Shown here piece after piece: positions 47,703 through 55,882 of a stretch of DNA of 64,000 nt (positions are counted from its first letter, which is position 1; each line of letters opens with the position of its first letter). The DNA is from an uncultured Chryseobacterium sp. (GTDB lineage Bacteria > Bacteroidota > Bacteroidia > Flavobacteriales > Weeksellaceae), in assembly GCA_913776245.1 (NCBI GenBank), contig CAJYLO010000010.1, positions 115,082 through 179,081 of the forward strand. The letters are read 5' to 3'. The translations under genes and the position numbers were made by a program. The notes beneath the pieces are model-generated. The model did no database searches. It was not told where the DNA came from and saw only the letters and a program-made list of their open reading frames with translations.

Positions 47703-48737
47703 TTGAAAGACATCCGCACACTTTCCCTGGATCAGCTCAAAGAATACTTCAGCTCTATCGGCGATAAGCCTTTCCGGGCCAAACAGGTCTACGACTGGCT
47801 CTGGAGCAAAAATCTGCACGCTTTTGATGAGATGACGAATCTTTCCAAAAATCTTCGGGATCATCTTTCCCGTGATTTTTTCATTAACCCGATTGCGGTA
47901 GATCTCTTACAAAAATCAACGGATGGAACGATAAAAAATGGTGTAAAGCTTCACGATGGATTAATGGTAGAATCGGTTTTGATCCCAACGGAATCCAGAA
48001 GTACTGCCTGTGTGTCTTCACAAGTTGGATGTTCTCTGAATTGTGAATTCTGTGCGACAGCCAAACTGAAAAGAATGCGGAATCTGGAAGTGGCAGAAAT
48101 TGTGGATCAGGTCGCATTGATTGACCGTCAAAGTAAACTATATTTCGACAGACCGCTTACCAACATTGTTTTTATGGGAATGGGCGAACCGATGATGAAT
48201 TACAAAAACGTGGTGGAAGCCATTCACAAGATCACAAAACCAGAAGGTTTGGGAATGTCACCCAGAAGAATCACGGTTTCCACATCCGGAATTCCTAAAA
48301 TGATAAAAATGCTTGCTGATGAGGAACTGAAAGTAAAACTGGCATTGTCGTTACATTCCGCCATTGAGCATAAGCGAAACGAAATCATGCCTTTTTCCGA
48401 AAAGTTCCCTTTGACGGATATTATGGATTCTCTTCAGTATTGGTATCAAAAAACCGGCTCGCCTATCACTTTTGAGTATTGTGTCTGGAAAGGCATCAAT
48501 GATGGAGATGAAGACATCAAAGCCTTGATTAAATACTGCAGGCAAGTTCCGAGCAAAGTCAATCTGATTCAATACAACCCGATTGGCGAAGGAAAGTTTG
48601 ACCACAGAAGCATTGAAGCCGAACAAAAATATGTCCGTGAACTGGAAAAAGCCGGCATCACGATTGTCATCAGAAAAAGCCGTGGCGGCGACATTGATGC
48701 GGCCTGCGGACAATTAGCCAACAAAACCTCTGAATAA
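47703..48737 (+). CDS. rlmN: 23S rRNA (adenine2503-C2)-methyltransferase / dual-specificity RlmN
   Basis: 344 aa radical-SAM enzyme methylating A2503 of 23S rRNA (and tRNA). The iron-sulfur cluster motif is GCSLNCEFCATAKLKR (CxxxCxxC), preceded by ESVLIPTESRSTACVSSQVG. The N-terminal helix bundle LDQLKEYFSSIGDKPFRAKQ and C-terminal RKSRGGDIDAACGQL with the methyl-accepting Cys are typical. The start is TTG at 47703: the frame is open to an ATG at 47571 but that stretch lies in a repeat and before the -7 box. Confidence 0.95.
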   Translation: MKDIRTLSLDQLKEYFSSIGDKPFRAKQVYDWLWSKNLHAFDEMTNLSKNLRDHLSRDFFINPIAVDLLQKSTDGTIKNGVKLHDGLMVESVLIPTESRSTACVSSQVGCSLNCEFCATAKLKRMRNLEVAEIVDQVALIDRQSKLYFDRPLTNIVFMGMGEPMMNYKNVVEAIHKITKPEGLGMSPRRITVSTSGIPKMIKMLADEELKVKLALSLHSAIEHKRNEIMPFSEKFPLTDIMDSLQYWYQKTGSPITFEYCVWKGINDGDEDIKALIKYCRQVPSKVNLIQYNPIGEGKFDHRSIEAEQKYVRELEKAGITIVIRKSRGGDIDAACGQLANKTSE

Positions 48738-48786
48738 CAAATCGTTAACTAACTTATTACAAGTTATTTTATAACAAATTAGGTTG

Positions 48787-48794
48787 TATATTTG
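48787..48794 (+). promoter_or_regulatory. -7 box (TATATTTG) for the fatty acid hydroxylase gene
   Basis: TAnnTTTG match 60 bases before the ATG at 48855. Confidence 0.4.
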
Positions 48795-48854
48795 TTTATC
48801 AAAACTAACACAAGGAATTTTTTTCTCTTTTTAATAACCTGACAAATTAATAAA

Positions 48855-49778
48855 ATGGAATTCATTTTTGGTGAAAATGCACTGGAAAGTGTTTATGTCT
48901 GGGCAGTTCCGCTGCATGCTGTAGTAATTCTGGCTGAGATGATCTACAGCCACGTTATGGAAGCCAAGCTTTACAGCAGAAAAGATCTGTTTACCAATAT
49001 TTATCTTGCACTGATGAACTTCGGGCTGGACCTGATGATGAAGGTTTTTGCGATGGCAGTAATGTTTTTCTTCTATCAATACCGTATTTTTGATTTTAAT
49101 CTCAACACTTGGTATTACTGGATCCTGTGTTTTCTGGCAACAGATCTTGCCTATTATTTTCATCATTTGGCAGACCACCGTTCCAGAGTTTTCTGGGCCG
49201 TTCATATTACGCACCATAATTCGGAATATTTCAATTTGACCACAGGTTTCCGAAGCCCGGTCTTCCAGCCGCTGTATCGTTATATGTTCTTTTCTCCTTT
49301 AGCATTTTTCGGTTTCAATCCCTGGACTGTAATGGTTTGCTACGCAATTGGCCAGGTCTACGGAACCTGGGTTCATACGCAAACGATTAAGAAAATGGGA
49401 TTCCTGGAATATATTTTGGTTACTCCTTCCCACCACAGAGTTCATCACGGCTGCAACATCAAATACCTGGACAGGAATATGGGAATGGTTTTCATCTTCT
49501 GGGATAAGATCTTCGGAACTTTTGAGCCGGAAGATCCTAAAGTCCCGGTGAAATTCGGCATCTATCCAAAAATGCCCGATGACGGACCAATGACTACCCT
49601 GCTCTATGAATGGCGGAAAATCTGGAAAGATATGAAACAGCCCAATCTAACTATCAGCGATAGATTTAATTATCTTTTTAATTCTCCCGGCTGGCGGCAC
49701 GACGGAACCGGAAAAACCGTAAAGCAATATCAGAAAGAATATTGGGCGAAGAAAAATAAGACAAAAAATCAGTCTTAA
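48855..49778 (+). CDS. Sterol desaturase / fatty acid hydroxylase family protein
   Basis: 307 aa membrane-bound di-iron enzyme. Four to five membrane helices and the three His clusters of the family: YYFHHLADHRSR, VHITHHNSEYFN and SHHRVHHGCN. It would hydroxylate or desaturate a lipid at the membrane; the substrate is not identifiable. Full length. Single gene. Confidence 0.92.
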   Translation: MEFIFGENALESVYVWAVPLHAVVILAEMIYSHVMEAKLYSRKDLFTNIYLALMNFGLDLMMKVFAMAVMFFFYQYRIFDFNLNTWYYWILCFLATDLAYYFHHLADHRSRVFWAVHITHHNSEYFNLTTGFRSPVFQPLYRYMFFSPLAFFGFNPWTVMVCYAIGQVYGTWVHTQTIKKMGFLEYILVTPSHHRVHHGCNIKYLDRNMGMVFIFWDKIFGTFEPEDPKVPVKFGIYPKMPDDGPMTTLLYEWRKIWKDMKQPNLTISDRFNYLFNSPGWRHDGTGKTVKQYQKEYWAKKNKTKNQS

Positions 49779-49822
49779 TTTTGTATTTAAGTATATTAAA
49801 TTAATTAACAATATATTTTAGA

Positions 49823-49885
49823 TGCAAAGTCCGCAAAGATTTTTTGAAATTATAAATAATATATTTAAGGTTCGAAAAGGCGCAT
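49823..49885. repeat. GCAAAG..GGCGC-type intergenic repeat
   Basis: Contains ATGCAAAGTCCGCAAAGATT and AAAAGGCGCATAG, related to the arms of the repeat at 14983-15087. Lies between the hydroxylase and the propeller-like gene. Confidence 0.5.
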
Positions 49886-49971
49886 AGCTCAGCAAAGAAT
49901 AAGAATTAAAATATCTGGTTAAATGATTACTTTTTACTTATCTAAGTCTTTCAATTTTCAATTCTAATCCA

Positions 49972-50850
49972 ATGAAAAAAATACTGCTGACTTTTATTTT
50001 GCTCACTCCGTTTTTAGCATTTTCCCAGAAGACTGAAAAGTTGAATCTCAGAAAATACAGAATTGCTATTCTCAGTGATTCCCTGCGAGAAAGTTCTGGA
50101 TTGACACACATTGGTGACAGATTATTTTCTTTTAACGACAGCGGAAACACCAGCGAAATTTTTGAAATAAAACCGGGAAGTTCCTATATTGAAAAAACTT
50201 TCCAAACTGGTCTTAAAAATACGGACTGGGAAGCCATTACAAACGATGGAAACAATTTTTATATCGGAGAATTCGGGAATAATCTTGGAACAAGAAGCGA
50301 TCTGAAGGTTTATCAGATTCCTTTTAAGAATGACTCTATAATTACGGATTCTATCAAATCAATTCCGTTTTTTTACCCTGAACAGACAGATTTTACGCCG
50401 AAAAACATCAATAATAATTTTGATACGGAAGCGATGATTTTCTTGGGCGGGAATATTCATTTATTTACAAAAGAATGGATCACTAATACTGTATCGCATT
50501 ATGTCATTGATAAAAACCTCACAGAAAACCAGCCTGCAAAAAAGCTGGAAACATTTGATACCGGTTTTGTGGTGACAGATGCCTCCTTTTTTGACAATAA
50601 GCTTTATGTTGTGGGCTACACGAAGAAAGCATCGGTTTATATGACGATCTTCGAGAAAGATGACATCGGAAATCTTTTCTTCAGCAAACCCGTAAAAAAG
50701 TATTTTTTAGGAAGAGCTTACAAAGTTGGCCAAATTGAAGGGATAACTGCAACCGAAAAAGGCGTCTATATTTCCGGCGAGCGCTTCAGCATCAAATTGA
50801 AAAAAGTACCTCAGAGTCTTTATTTTATTTCGTATAAAGATTTAGAATAA
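49972..50850 (+). CDS. Exported propeller-like protein, paralogue of 39010-39870
   Basis: 292 aa with a cleavable signal peptide (1-19, FLAFSQ). Repeated strand blocks (TGLKNTDWEAITNDGNNFYI, GEFGNNLG, FFYPEQTDFTPK, FDTEAMIF) match the lipoprotein at 39010, but here the signal is Sec type rather than lipoprotein type, so the two copies are placed differently in the envelope. A beta-propeller fold is likely; function unknown. Confidence 0.82.
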   Translation: MKKILLTFILLTPFLAFSQKTEKLNLRKYRIAILSDSLRESSGLTHIGDRLFSFNDSGNTSEIFEIKPGSSYIEKTFQTGLKNTDWEAITNDGNNFYIGEFGNNLGTRSDLKVYQIPFKNDSIITDSIKSIPFFYPEQTDFTPKNINNNFDTEAMIFLGGNIHLFTKEWITNTVSHYVIDKNLTENQPAKKLETFDTGFVVTDASFFDNKLYVVGYTKKASVYMTIFEKDDIGNLFFSKPVKKYFLGRAYKVGQIEGITATEKGVYISGERFSIKLKKVPQSLYFISYKDLE

Positions 50851-50900
50851 TTATATTTGCTGAATAGTTTTTGGGTGAATTAACAGACGAAAATGTCAAC

Positions 50901-50990
50901 ATAGCCCCGATGGAAGCGGCATCCTTTTTTCTCTGAAAAAAGATACAGCGGACAGCGGGTACAAAAAATGAATAGGAAGTGTATACTTCC
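50901..50990 (+). repeat. REP-like palindromic intergenic element
   Basis: ATAGCCCCGATGGAAGCGGC, a hairpin TTTTTTCTCTGAAAAAA, then AGCGGACAGCGGGT, followed by the palindrome AGGAAGTGTATACTTCCT (50973-50990). Elements of this form recur, as I recall, in Chryseobacterium genomes. It ends 36 bases before the polyprenyl synthase start. Confidence 0.65.
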
Positions 50991-51025
50991 TGCTCCTAAA
51001 AACGATTAATTTCTAAAAGCAAACA

Positions 51026-52003
51026 GTGGCAAATACAGTAGAACTTATCAAAGCGCCGATCTCTGACGAAATGAAACTTTTTGAACAGAAGTTTTATGAA
51101 TCGATGAAAAGTAATGTTGCGCTGCTGGATAAAGTTACCCGTTTCATTGTCACGACAAAAGGGAAACAAATGCGCCCGATGTTTGTTTTTCTGTGCGCAA
51201 AACTGGTGGGAAATGTAAATGAAAAAACATTCCGCGGCGCCAGTATGATTGAGCTGATCCATACCGCAACTCTGGTGCACGATGATGTAGTGGATGAGAG
51301 CTTCAAACGCAGGAACTTCTTTTCCATCAATGCGCTTTGGAAGAATAAAATCGCTGTTTTGGTGGGCGATTACCTGCTTTCTAAATCGGTTTTGCTTTCT
51401 ACGGACAACAAGGATTTTGATTTGCTGGCTGTGATTTCCAGAACCATCCGGGAAATGTCCGAAGGTGAGCTGCTTCAATTGGAAAAAGCCAGAAAGCTGG
51501 ACATTACCGAAGACGTTTATTACGAAATTATCCGCCAGAAAACAGCAACTCTGATTGCGGCGTGCTGTGAAGTGGGCGTTCTTTCCAATAACGTGGATGA
51601 AGCTACTGCAAAAAAAATGCAGGAATTCGGGACTTATACAGGAATGGCTTTCCAGATCAAGGATGATCTTTTTGATTACCAGACAAGCAATATCATCGGA
51701 AAACCTGTGGGAATTGACATCAAGGAACAGAAGATGACTTTACCATTGATTTATACTTTAAAGAACGCAAGTCCTGAGCATTACAAAAAGTATTTTGCAA
51801 CCATTAAACGTTACAATAACGACAGCAAAAAGGTAAGAGAACTTGTAGAATTCGTAAAAGCTTCCGGCGGAATGGATTATGCGATCCAAACTATGAAAAA
51901 TTACCAGCAGAAAGCACTCGACATTCTTGCTGAATTTCCTGATAATGAAGCCAAAGCATCTCTTAAACTGATGCTAGATTATGTAATTAGCCGGAAGTTA
52001 TAG
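51026..52003 (+). CDS. Polyprenyl synthetase family protein
   Basis: 325 aa trans-isoprenyl diphosphate synthase. First Asp-rich motif in LVHDDVVDESFKRR, second in FQIKDDLFDYQ; both bind Mg-diphosphate. KGKQMRPMFVFL is the isopentenyl diphosphate-binding region. Probably makes the menaquinone side chain (long-chain product). Start GTG at 51026. The last ~70 bases occur again, with about 59 of 71 positions matching, at 53569-53639, downstream of an inserted gene. Confidence 0.94.
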   Translation: MANTVELIKAPISDEMKLFEQKFYESMKSNVALLDKVTRFIVTTKGKQMRPMFVFLCAKLVGNVNEKTFRGASMIELIHTATLVHDDVVDESFKRRNFFSINALWKNKIAVLVGDYLLSKSVLLSTDNKDFDLLAVISRTIREMSEGELLQLEKARKLDITEDVYYEIIRQKTATLIAACCEVGVLSNNVDEATAKKMQEFGTYTGMAFQIKDDLFDYQTSNIIGKPVGIDIKEQKMTLPLIYTLKNASPEHYKKYFATIKRYNNDSKKVRELVEFVKASGGMDYAIQTMKNYQQKALDILAEFPDNEAKASLKLMLDYVISRKL

Positions 52004-52007
52004 CAAA

Positions 52008-53510
52008 ATGACTAAAAAAAATGTTTTTTTAATCTATATAATTTTAATGCTCTTTTTTGGGGCTTATATTTATTTAGAAATCATTTACAATAATGTCATT
52101 CTTATTGATGATTTAAGTCTTTTTCGTACTGTTTATGATTTGCAGGACAGGCCTGAATCTTTTTTTCCTTTCATCATTAAATTTATCTCATCGGATGTGA
52201 TGAATGCCAGACCTGTTTCTGGATTTTTATCAGGCTGTATCATTTATATATCTCAGTATTATTCCCGATTTTATTTTATATCCTATTTCTTTTTCTTTTT
52301 GGCAACCTACTCCGTATTTAAATTATTAAAAGAATATTATAAGAATTTTTCTCTGGCAATAATCGGGGCCACATTATTTGGATTAATTCCTATTGCATCT
52401 GTCATCCAGTTTTCACCTATAATGCTGAACGCTAATCTCTCGGTTTTTTTTTATTGCTACTCATTAATTTTTTTGATGAAGCATACAACAAAATCATATT
52501 TGATAAGTTCTTTATTATTTACTCTGTCATTTTTGTCTTATGAAATTTTTCTGCCCTTCATCATTATAAATGTTATATTAATTAATAAAGAAAAAATTTC
52601 TTTTAAAAATATAATGATCAGCATAAGTCCAGTATTAGTATTTATTTTTTATAAAAATATAATAGCGCCGTTGATTTTTGTTAATGCCAATCATAGAGAA
52701 ACACCTGGTAATATTTTTGAAATTAAAAGAAATTTGGAAATTATACAATTTGCAGCAAAAGCATATTTTATTGATTTACCTGTATCAATAAAAAAAGGTT
52801 TATTAGGTATACAATACTTTTCCGTACTTGATTTTATTATCTTAACAATCTTCATCCTTGCAAATATTATTTTTTTTAGAAATATATCTTTTGAAGTCAG
52901 AAATTTTAATAAAATAAAATCTTTTTTTCTAATCATAATTTTATTTTTGATCGCCAATAGCATATATGTATTTTCCGAATACACTCCTCGCTTTTTTGAT
53001 TTTGACAACAGAACGATGGCGGGAGTAAGGCTTGTTTCAGTAATTTTGTTTATCAACGCAGTTTCACTATCAAAATTTCCAAAAATAATAACCCTAATCT
53101 CTCTTATTTTCTTAGGCATTTTTTCTTTAAGCAGCAAAAATGCGTGGAATTATGCAAATGAGTTTAATAATAAAATGTTTTCGCAATTAAAAAATAAATT
53201 ACCCAAAAAGCATTATAAAAATGTTTTTATCTTTTATGATTATTATACTGAAAAAAAATTCAATCCTCATTTTGTTATGAGGGAACCGATATATTCTAAT
53301 CATTATGAAACCTATTCTTTATGTAAAAGAAATAATATAATCCCCTTTTACGGGAAGCCATTTTATTCAAAAGATAAAATCAAAGAGGTTTCAAAGGCAA
53401 AAAAAGATCCTGACTTCACCCGGTTTCCTTATTTAATATTTGATAAATCAAAAAATAAAATTTTTCTGATAAATAATTTGAATGATTATGTTTCGTTTTT
53501 TAACAGTTGA
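52008..53510 (+). CDS. Multi-pass membrane protein, possible glycosyltransferase-like
   Basis: 500 aa with about ten membrane helices and a soluble C-terminal part of about 120 residues. N-terminal NNVILIDDLSLFRTVYDLQD after the first helix has an Asp pair placed like GT-C glycosyltransferases, but no family is recognised. It is much more AT-rich than its neighbours, starts only 5 bases after the polyprenyl synthase stop, and is followed by a second, degraded copy of that gene's end. Both facts point to a recent insertion. Confidence 0.75.
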   Translation: MTKKNVFLIYIILMLFFGAYIYLEIIYNNVILIDDLSLFRTVYDLQDRPESFFPFIIKFISSDVMNARPVSGFLSGCIIYISQYYSRFYFISYFFFFLATYSVFKLLKEYYKNFSLAIIGATLFGLIPIASVIQFSPIMLNANLSVFFYCYSLIFLMKHTTKSYLISSLLFTLSFLSYEIFLPFIIINVILINKEKISFKNIMISISPVLVFIFYKNIIAPLIFVNANHRETPGNIFEIKRNLEIIQFAAKAYFIDLPVSIKKGLLGIQYFSVLDFIILTIFILANIIFFRNISFEVRNFNKIKSFFLIIILFLIANSIYVFSEYTPRFFDFDNRTMAGVRLVSVILFINAVSLSKFPKIITLISLIFLGIFSLSSKNAWNYANEFNNKMFSQLKNKLPKKHYKNVFIFYDYYTEKKFNPHFVMREPIYSNHYETYSLCKRNNIIPFYGKPFYSKDKIKEVSKAKKDPDFTRFPYLIFDKSKNKIFLINNLNDYVSFFNS

Positions 53511-53568
53511 TATACATAATTCCTTATTGGCAGAATACATAATGATTGCCGCTGATCCATTTTATCCC

Positions 53569-53639
53569 AATTTCCGAATAATGAAGCCTAAGCATCTCTC
53601 AAACTGATGCTGGATTATGTTATTGAGAGGAAATTGTAG
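53569..53639 (+). pseudogene. Displaced, degraded 3' end of the polyprenyl synthase gene
   Basis: Aligns without gaps to 51933-52003 (59 of 71 bases), including ACTGATGCT.GATTATGT and the final TAG. An in-frame AAA-to-TAA change shows that it is no longer coding. It lies directly after the inserted membrane protein gene. Confidence 0.88.
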
Positions 53640-55350
53640 TATTTTCCTTCATCATTTTTATGAAATAAGATGGTTTTATCTTAAACTTACGATGAAAATT
53701 ATCTGAAAAGTTTTCAGCATTCATAAATCCTGATAAGTTCGCTAACTCTTTTACATCCATATGTATGTATTTAGAATCTGATTTCATCAGTTCCAGAATA
53801 TAATCTAACCGAAGATCATTGATATAGATGTTGAAATTTTTATTTTTATAGGTATTGATGATTTTGGAAAAGTAGGTTGAGTTGGTTCCAAAACTTTCAC
53901 TAAGCGTTTTTTGTGATACCTTCGGATTAAGAAATTTCTTTTCGGCTTCAAATTCATCAATTTTACTCAGAATATTTTTTACAATATTGGGGTTCAAACC
54001 CGGAATCTTTTTAAAATAATCATTGTCATTCGGGACAAAAATTTGGTCAAGACTTTCTTCCTGTTTTGCTATTGTAACCAAACTGTCTTTTGTTTCATTT
54101 TTTCTAAGAAGCTCCTCAAAACGCTGTTTGTAGATTTTTTTGAGCCTGTAATAACGGATCAGAAAGTAAGTTAACAGCAATATAAAAACTACCAAAGCCA
54201 GGTAAAAAGCCCTTTTCTGCAGTTTCAGCATATTTTCAATGCTTTGTTTCTCTTCCAAAAGCTTTTTACTGTCATACTCTTTATTGATTTTTGGATACAG
54301 ATACTTATAGTTCTTTTCATAAGAATCATCCAAATGCATCAGCTTATTAATATATTCCAGCTGTTTTTTTGTGTTGCCAAGAGAATCATTGTATTTGATT
54401 AGAATTTCATAAGCAGACCTAAACTGCGGATCCAGCTGATTCGTTTTATCATATTCTTTATCTATATTTTCTAAGTATTTCACTGCAACGCTATGATTTC
54501 CCAGTTTCCAATTTGTTAAACCCAAGTAATAAATCTCAGTGATATGCTGCCATTGATCATTATATTGTTGTAATGCCTGGGAAAGCTTCGCAGATGCTTT
54601 TTTGTAATCCTTGTTGAAGAAGGCGTCCGTACCTTCTAATGATATGAAATAAGGTATGTACTGTAAAAGATTATTTTCCTTAAGATAAGTTAAGCCTTCC
54701 TGTATAAGCTTTTGATTTTGTTTTGATTTTCCAAGCTGAGTATTAGAATCAATATAACTCATTAGGGAAAAAATATAATACGTTTGATAATCTTTCCCTA
54801 AAGAAGCACTACTGGTAAGATTTTCCTTAAAAAATTTGATACATTTTTCGAGTTCTTTATTGGCCTCATCGTACAGACCAAGGTATATTTTATTTTGAGC
54901 AATGAAATAAATTGTCTTATAAATAATATAATCATCATTCAGTTCTTTTGAATATTTGTTGGCTATTAATATATCATCTAAAGCCTTCTGATAATGGAAA
55001 CCATTCATATAAATAATGCCTCTGTTCAGATAAGCATTCGCAATTAGTTTGGGATTATCAGAATTTCTGCTAACTATCAAAGCGCTGTCTGCATACAGCA
55101 GACTATTTGGGTATTTGGAATAATTGCTTGCATATCGGTAGGCATAAACCAGTGGTTCATTTCTTTTTTCAGATTTAGCCTTTTTAATATAATAGCGTAT
55201 GAGATCCCAAATTTTATCAGGATCATTTTCCGATTGATCTATTTTTTTTTCAATAGTTTCATAACTCAGATTATCAAAATTATTTTTTTGAGCACCAATC
55301 TGAATAAAAACAAGAAAAAATAAAGAATATAAATATTTTAAAAATTTCAT
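53620..55350 (-). CDS. TPR / transmembrane / AraC-type transcriptional regulator
   Basis: 576 aa. Signal or membrane-anchor segment (1-20), TPR-like helical repeats (30-340) placed in the periplasm, one transmembrane helix (380-401) and a cytoplasmic AraC/XylS-type helix-turn-helix domain (about 470-570: FLNPKVSQKTLSESFGTNST, VKELANLSGFMNAENFSDNF). It thus links an envelope signal directly to DNA binding. Its last codons and stop lie over the degraded synthase fragment at 53569-53639. Divergent from a small lipoprotein gene with a shared 190-base regulatory spacer. Confidence 0.9.
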   Translation of the reverse strand: MKFLKYLYSLFFLVFIQIGAQKNNFDNLSYETIEKKIDQSENDPDKIWDLIRYYIKKAKSEKRNEPLVYAYRYASNYSKYPNSLLYADSALIVSRNSDNPKLIANAYLNRGIIYMNGFHYQKALDDILIANKYSKELNDDYIIYKTIYFIAQNKIYLGLYDEANKELEKCIKFFKENLTSSASLGKDYQTYYIFSLMSYIDSNTQLGKSKQNQKLIQEGLTYLKENNLLQYIPYFISLEGTDAFFNKDYKKASAKLSQALQQYNDQWQHITEIYYLGLTNWKLGNHSVAVKYLENIDKEYDKTNQLDPQFRSAYEILIKYNDSLGNTKKQLEYINKLMHLDDSYEKNYKYLYPKINKEYDSKKLLEEKQSIENMLKLQKRAFYLALVVFILLLTYFLIRYYRLKKIYKQRFEELLRKNETKDSLVTIAKQEESLDQIFVPNDNDYFKKIPGLNPNIVKNILSKIDEFEAEKKFLNPKVSQKTLSESFGTNSTYFSKIINTYKNKNFNIYINDLRLDYILELMKSDSKYIHMDVKELANLSGFMNAENFSDNFHRKFKIKPSYFIKMMKENTTISSQ

Positions 55351-55502
55351 TTTTATAAAACACTATAAATCAATGAAATAAAACTTATTTTTTTATATAA
55401 AAACGCTAATATACCTAAAAAAACCTTTTCTTATTTATAAATTACCTCATATTTTATACAATCTAACGGTTTAATTATTTGTTTGGAACTTTTGTAATCC
55501 GG

Positions 55503-55510
55503 TACATTTG
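55503..55510 (+). promoter_or_regulatory. -7 box (TACATTTG) for the small lipoprotein
   Basis: TAnnTTTG match; TTTG at 55482-55485 lies upstream at 17-base spacing and may be the -33 element. Confidence 0.55.
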
Positions 55511-55540
55511 TAATGTTAAATCACTAAGCTAAAATATAAA

Positions 55541-55753
55541 ATGATGAACATTAAAAAATTAACCTTTGTTATTATTTTGATTTCGTTTACTGCTATTGGA
55601 TGTAGACAACAAGATGATATAATGACCGAAACTGACAAAACCAATTTGGAAATACTGAAGAGAAACTCTCAAACAACTTCTAATACTTCTGATACGATAA
55701 ATACCCAGTATAATTTGCAAGAAGGAGATCCAATTCCCCCTCCAAGAAGATAA
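55541..55753 (+). CDS. Very small lipoprotein ending in PIPPPRR
   Basis: 70 aa. Lipoprotein signal with lipobox TAIGC (Cys21), then a short, Thr/Asn/Ser-rich, unstructured mature part ending in GDPIPPPRR. No domain. It has its own promoter and terminator, and lies divergent from the TPR-TM-AraC regulator. As far as I recall, similar small lipoproteins often sit beside such regulators in related genomes, which would suit a secreted ligand or signal peptide; that role is inferred. Confidence 0.8.
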   Translation: MMNIKKLTFVIILISFTAIGCRQQDDIMTETDKTNLEILKRNSQTTSNTSDTINTQYNLQEGDPIPPPRR

Positions 55754-55805
55754 CAATAACCTTTTATATATATGAAATAATTTTTTTTCATCAGTGTGTG
55801 TTTGC

Positions 55806-55838
55806 AAATCCCTTTTATAAAATTAAAAGGGATTTTTT
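55806..55838 (+). terminator. Terminator after the small lipoprotein
   Basis: AAATCCCTTTT / AAAAGGGATTT 11-bp stem followed by T residues. Confidence 0.85.
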
Positions 55839-55870
55839 CGGATAAAATATGACCTTGAAATTAAAATCAT

Positions 55871-55878
55871 TATTTTTG
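55871..55878 (+). promoter_or_regulatory. -7 box (TATTTTTG) just before rarA
   Basis: TAnnTTTG match ending four bases before the ATG at 55883, compatible with a leaderless transcript. Confidence 0.45.
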
Positions 55879-55882
55879 GGAT

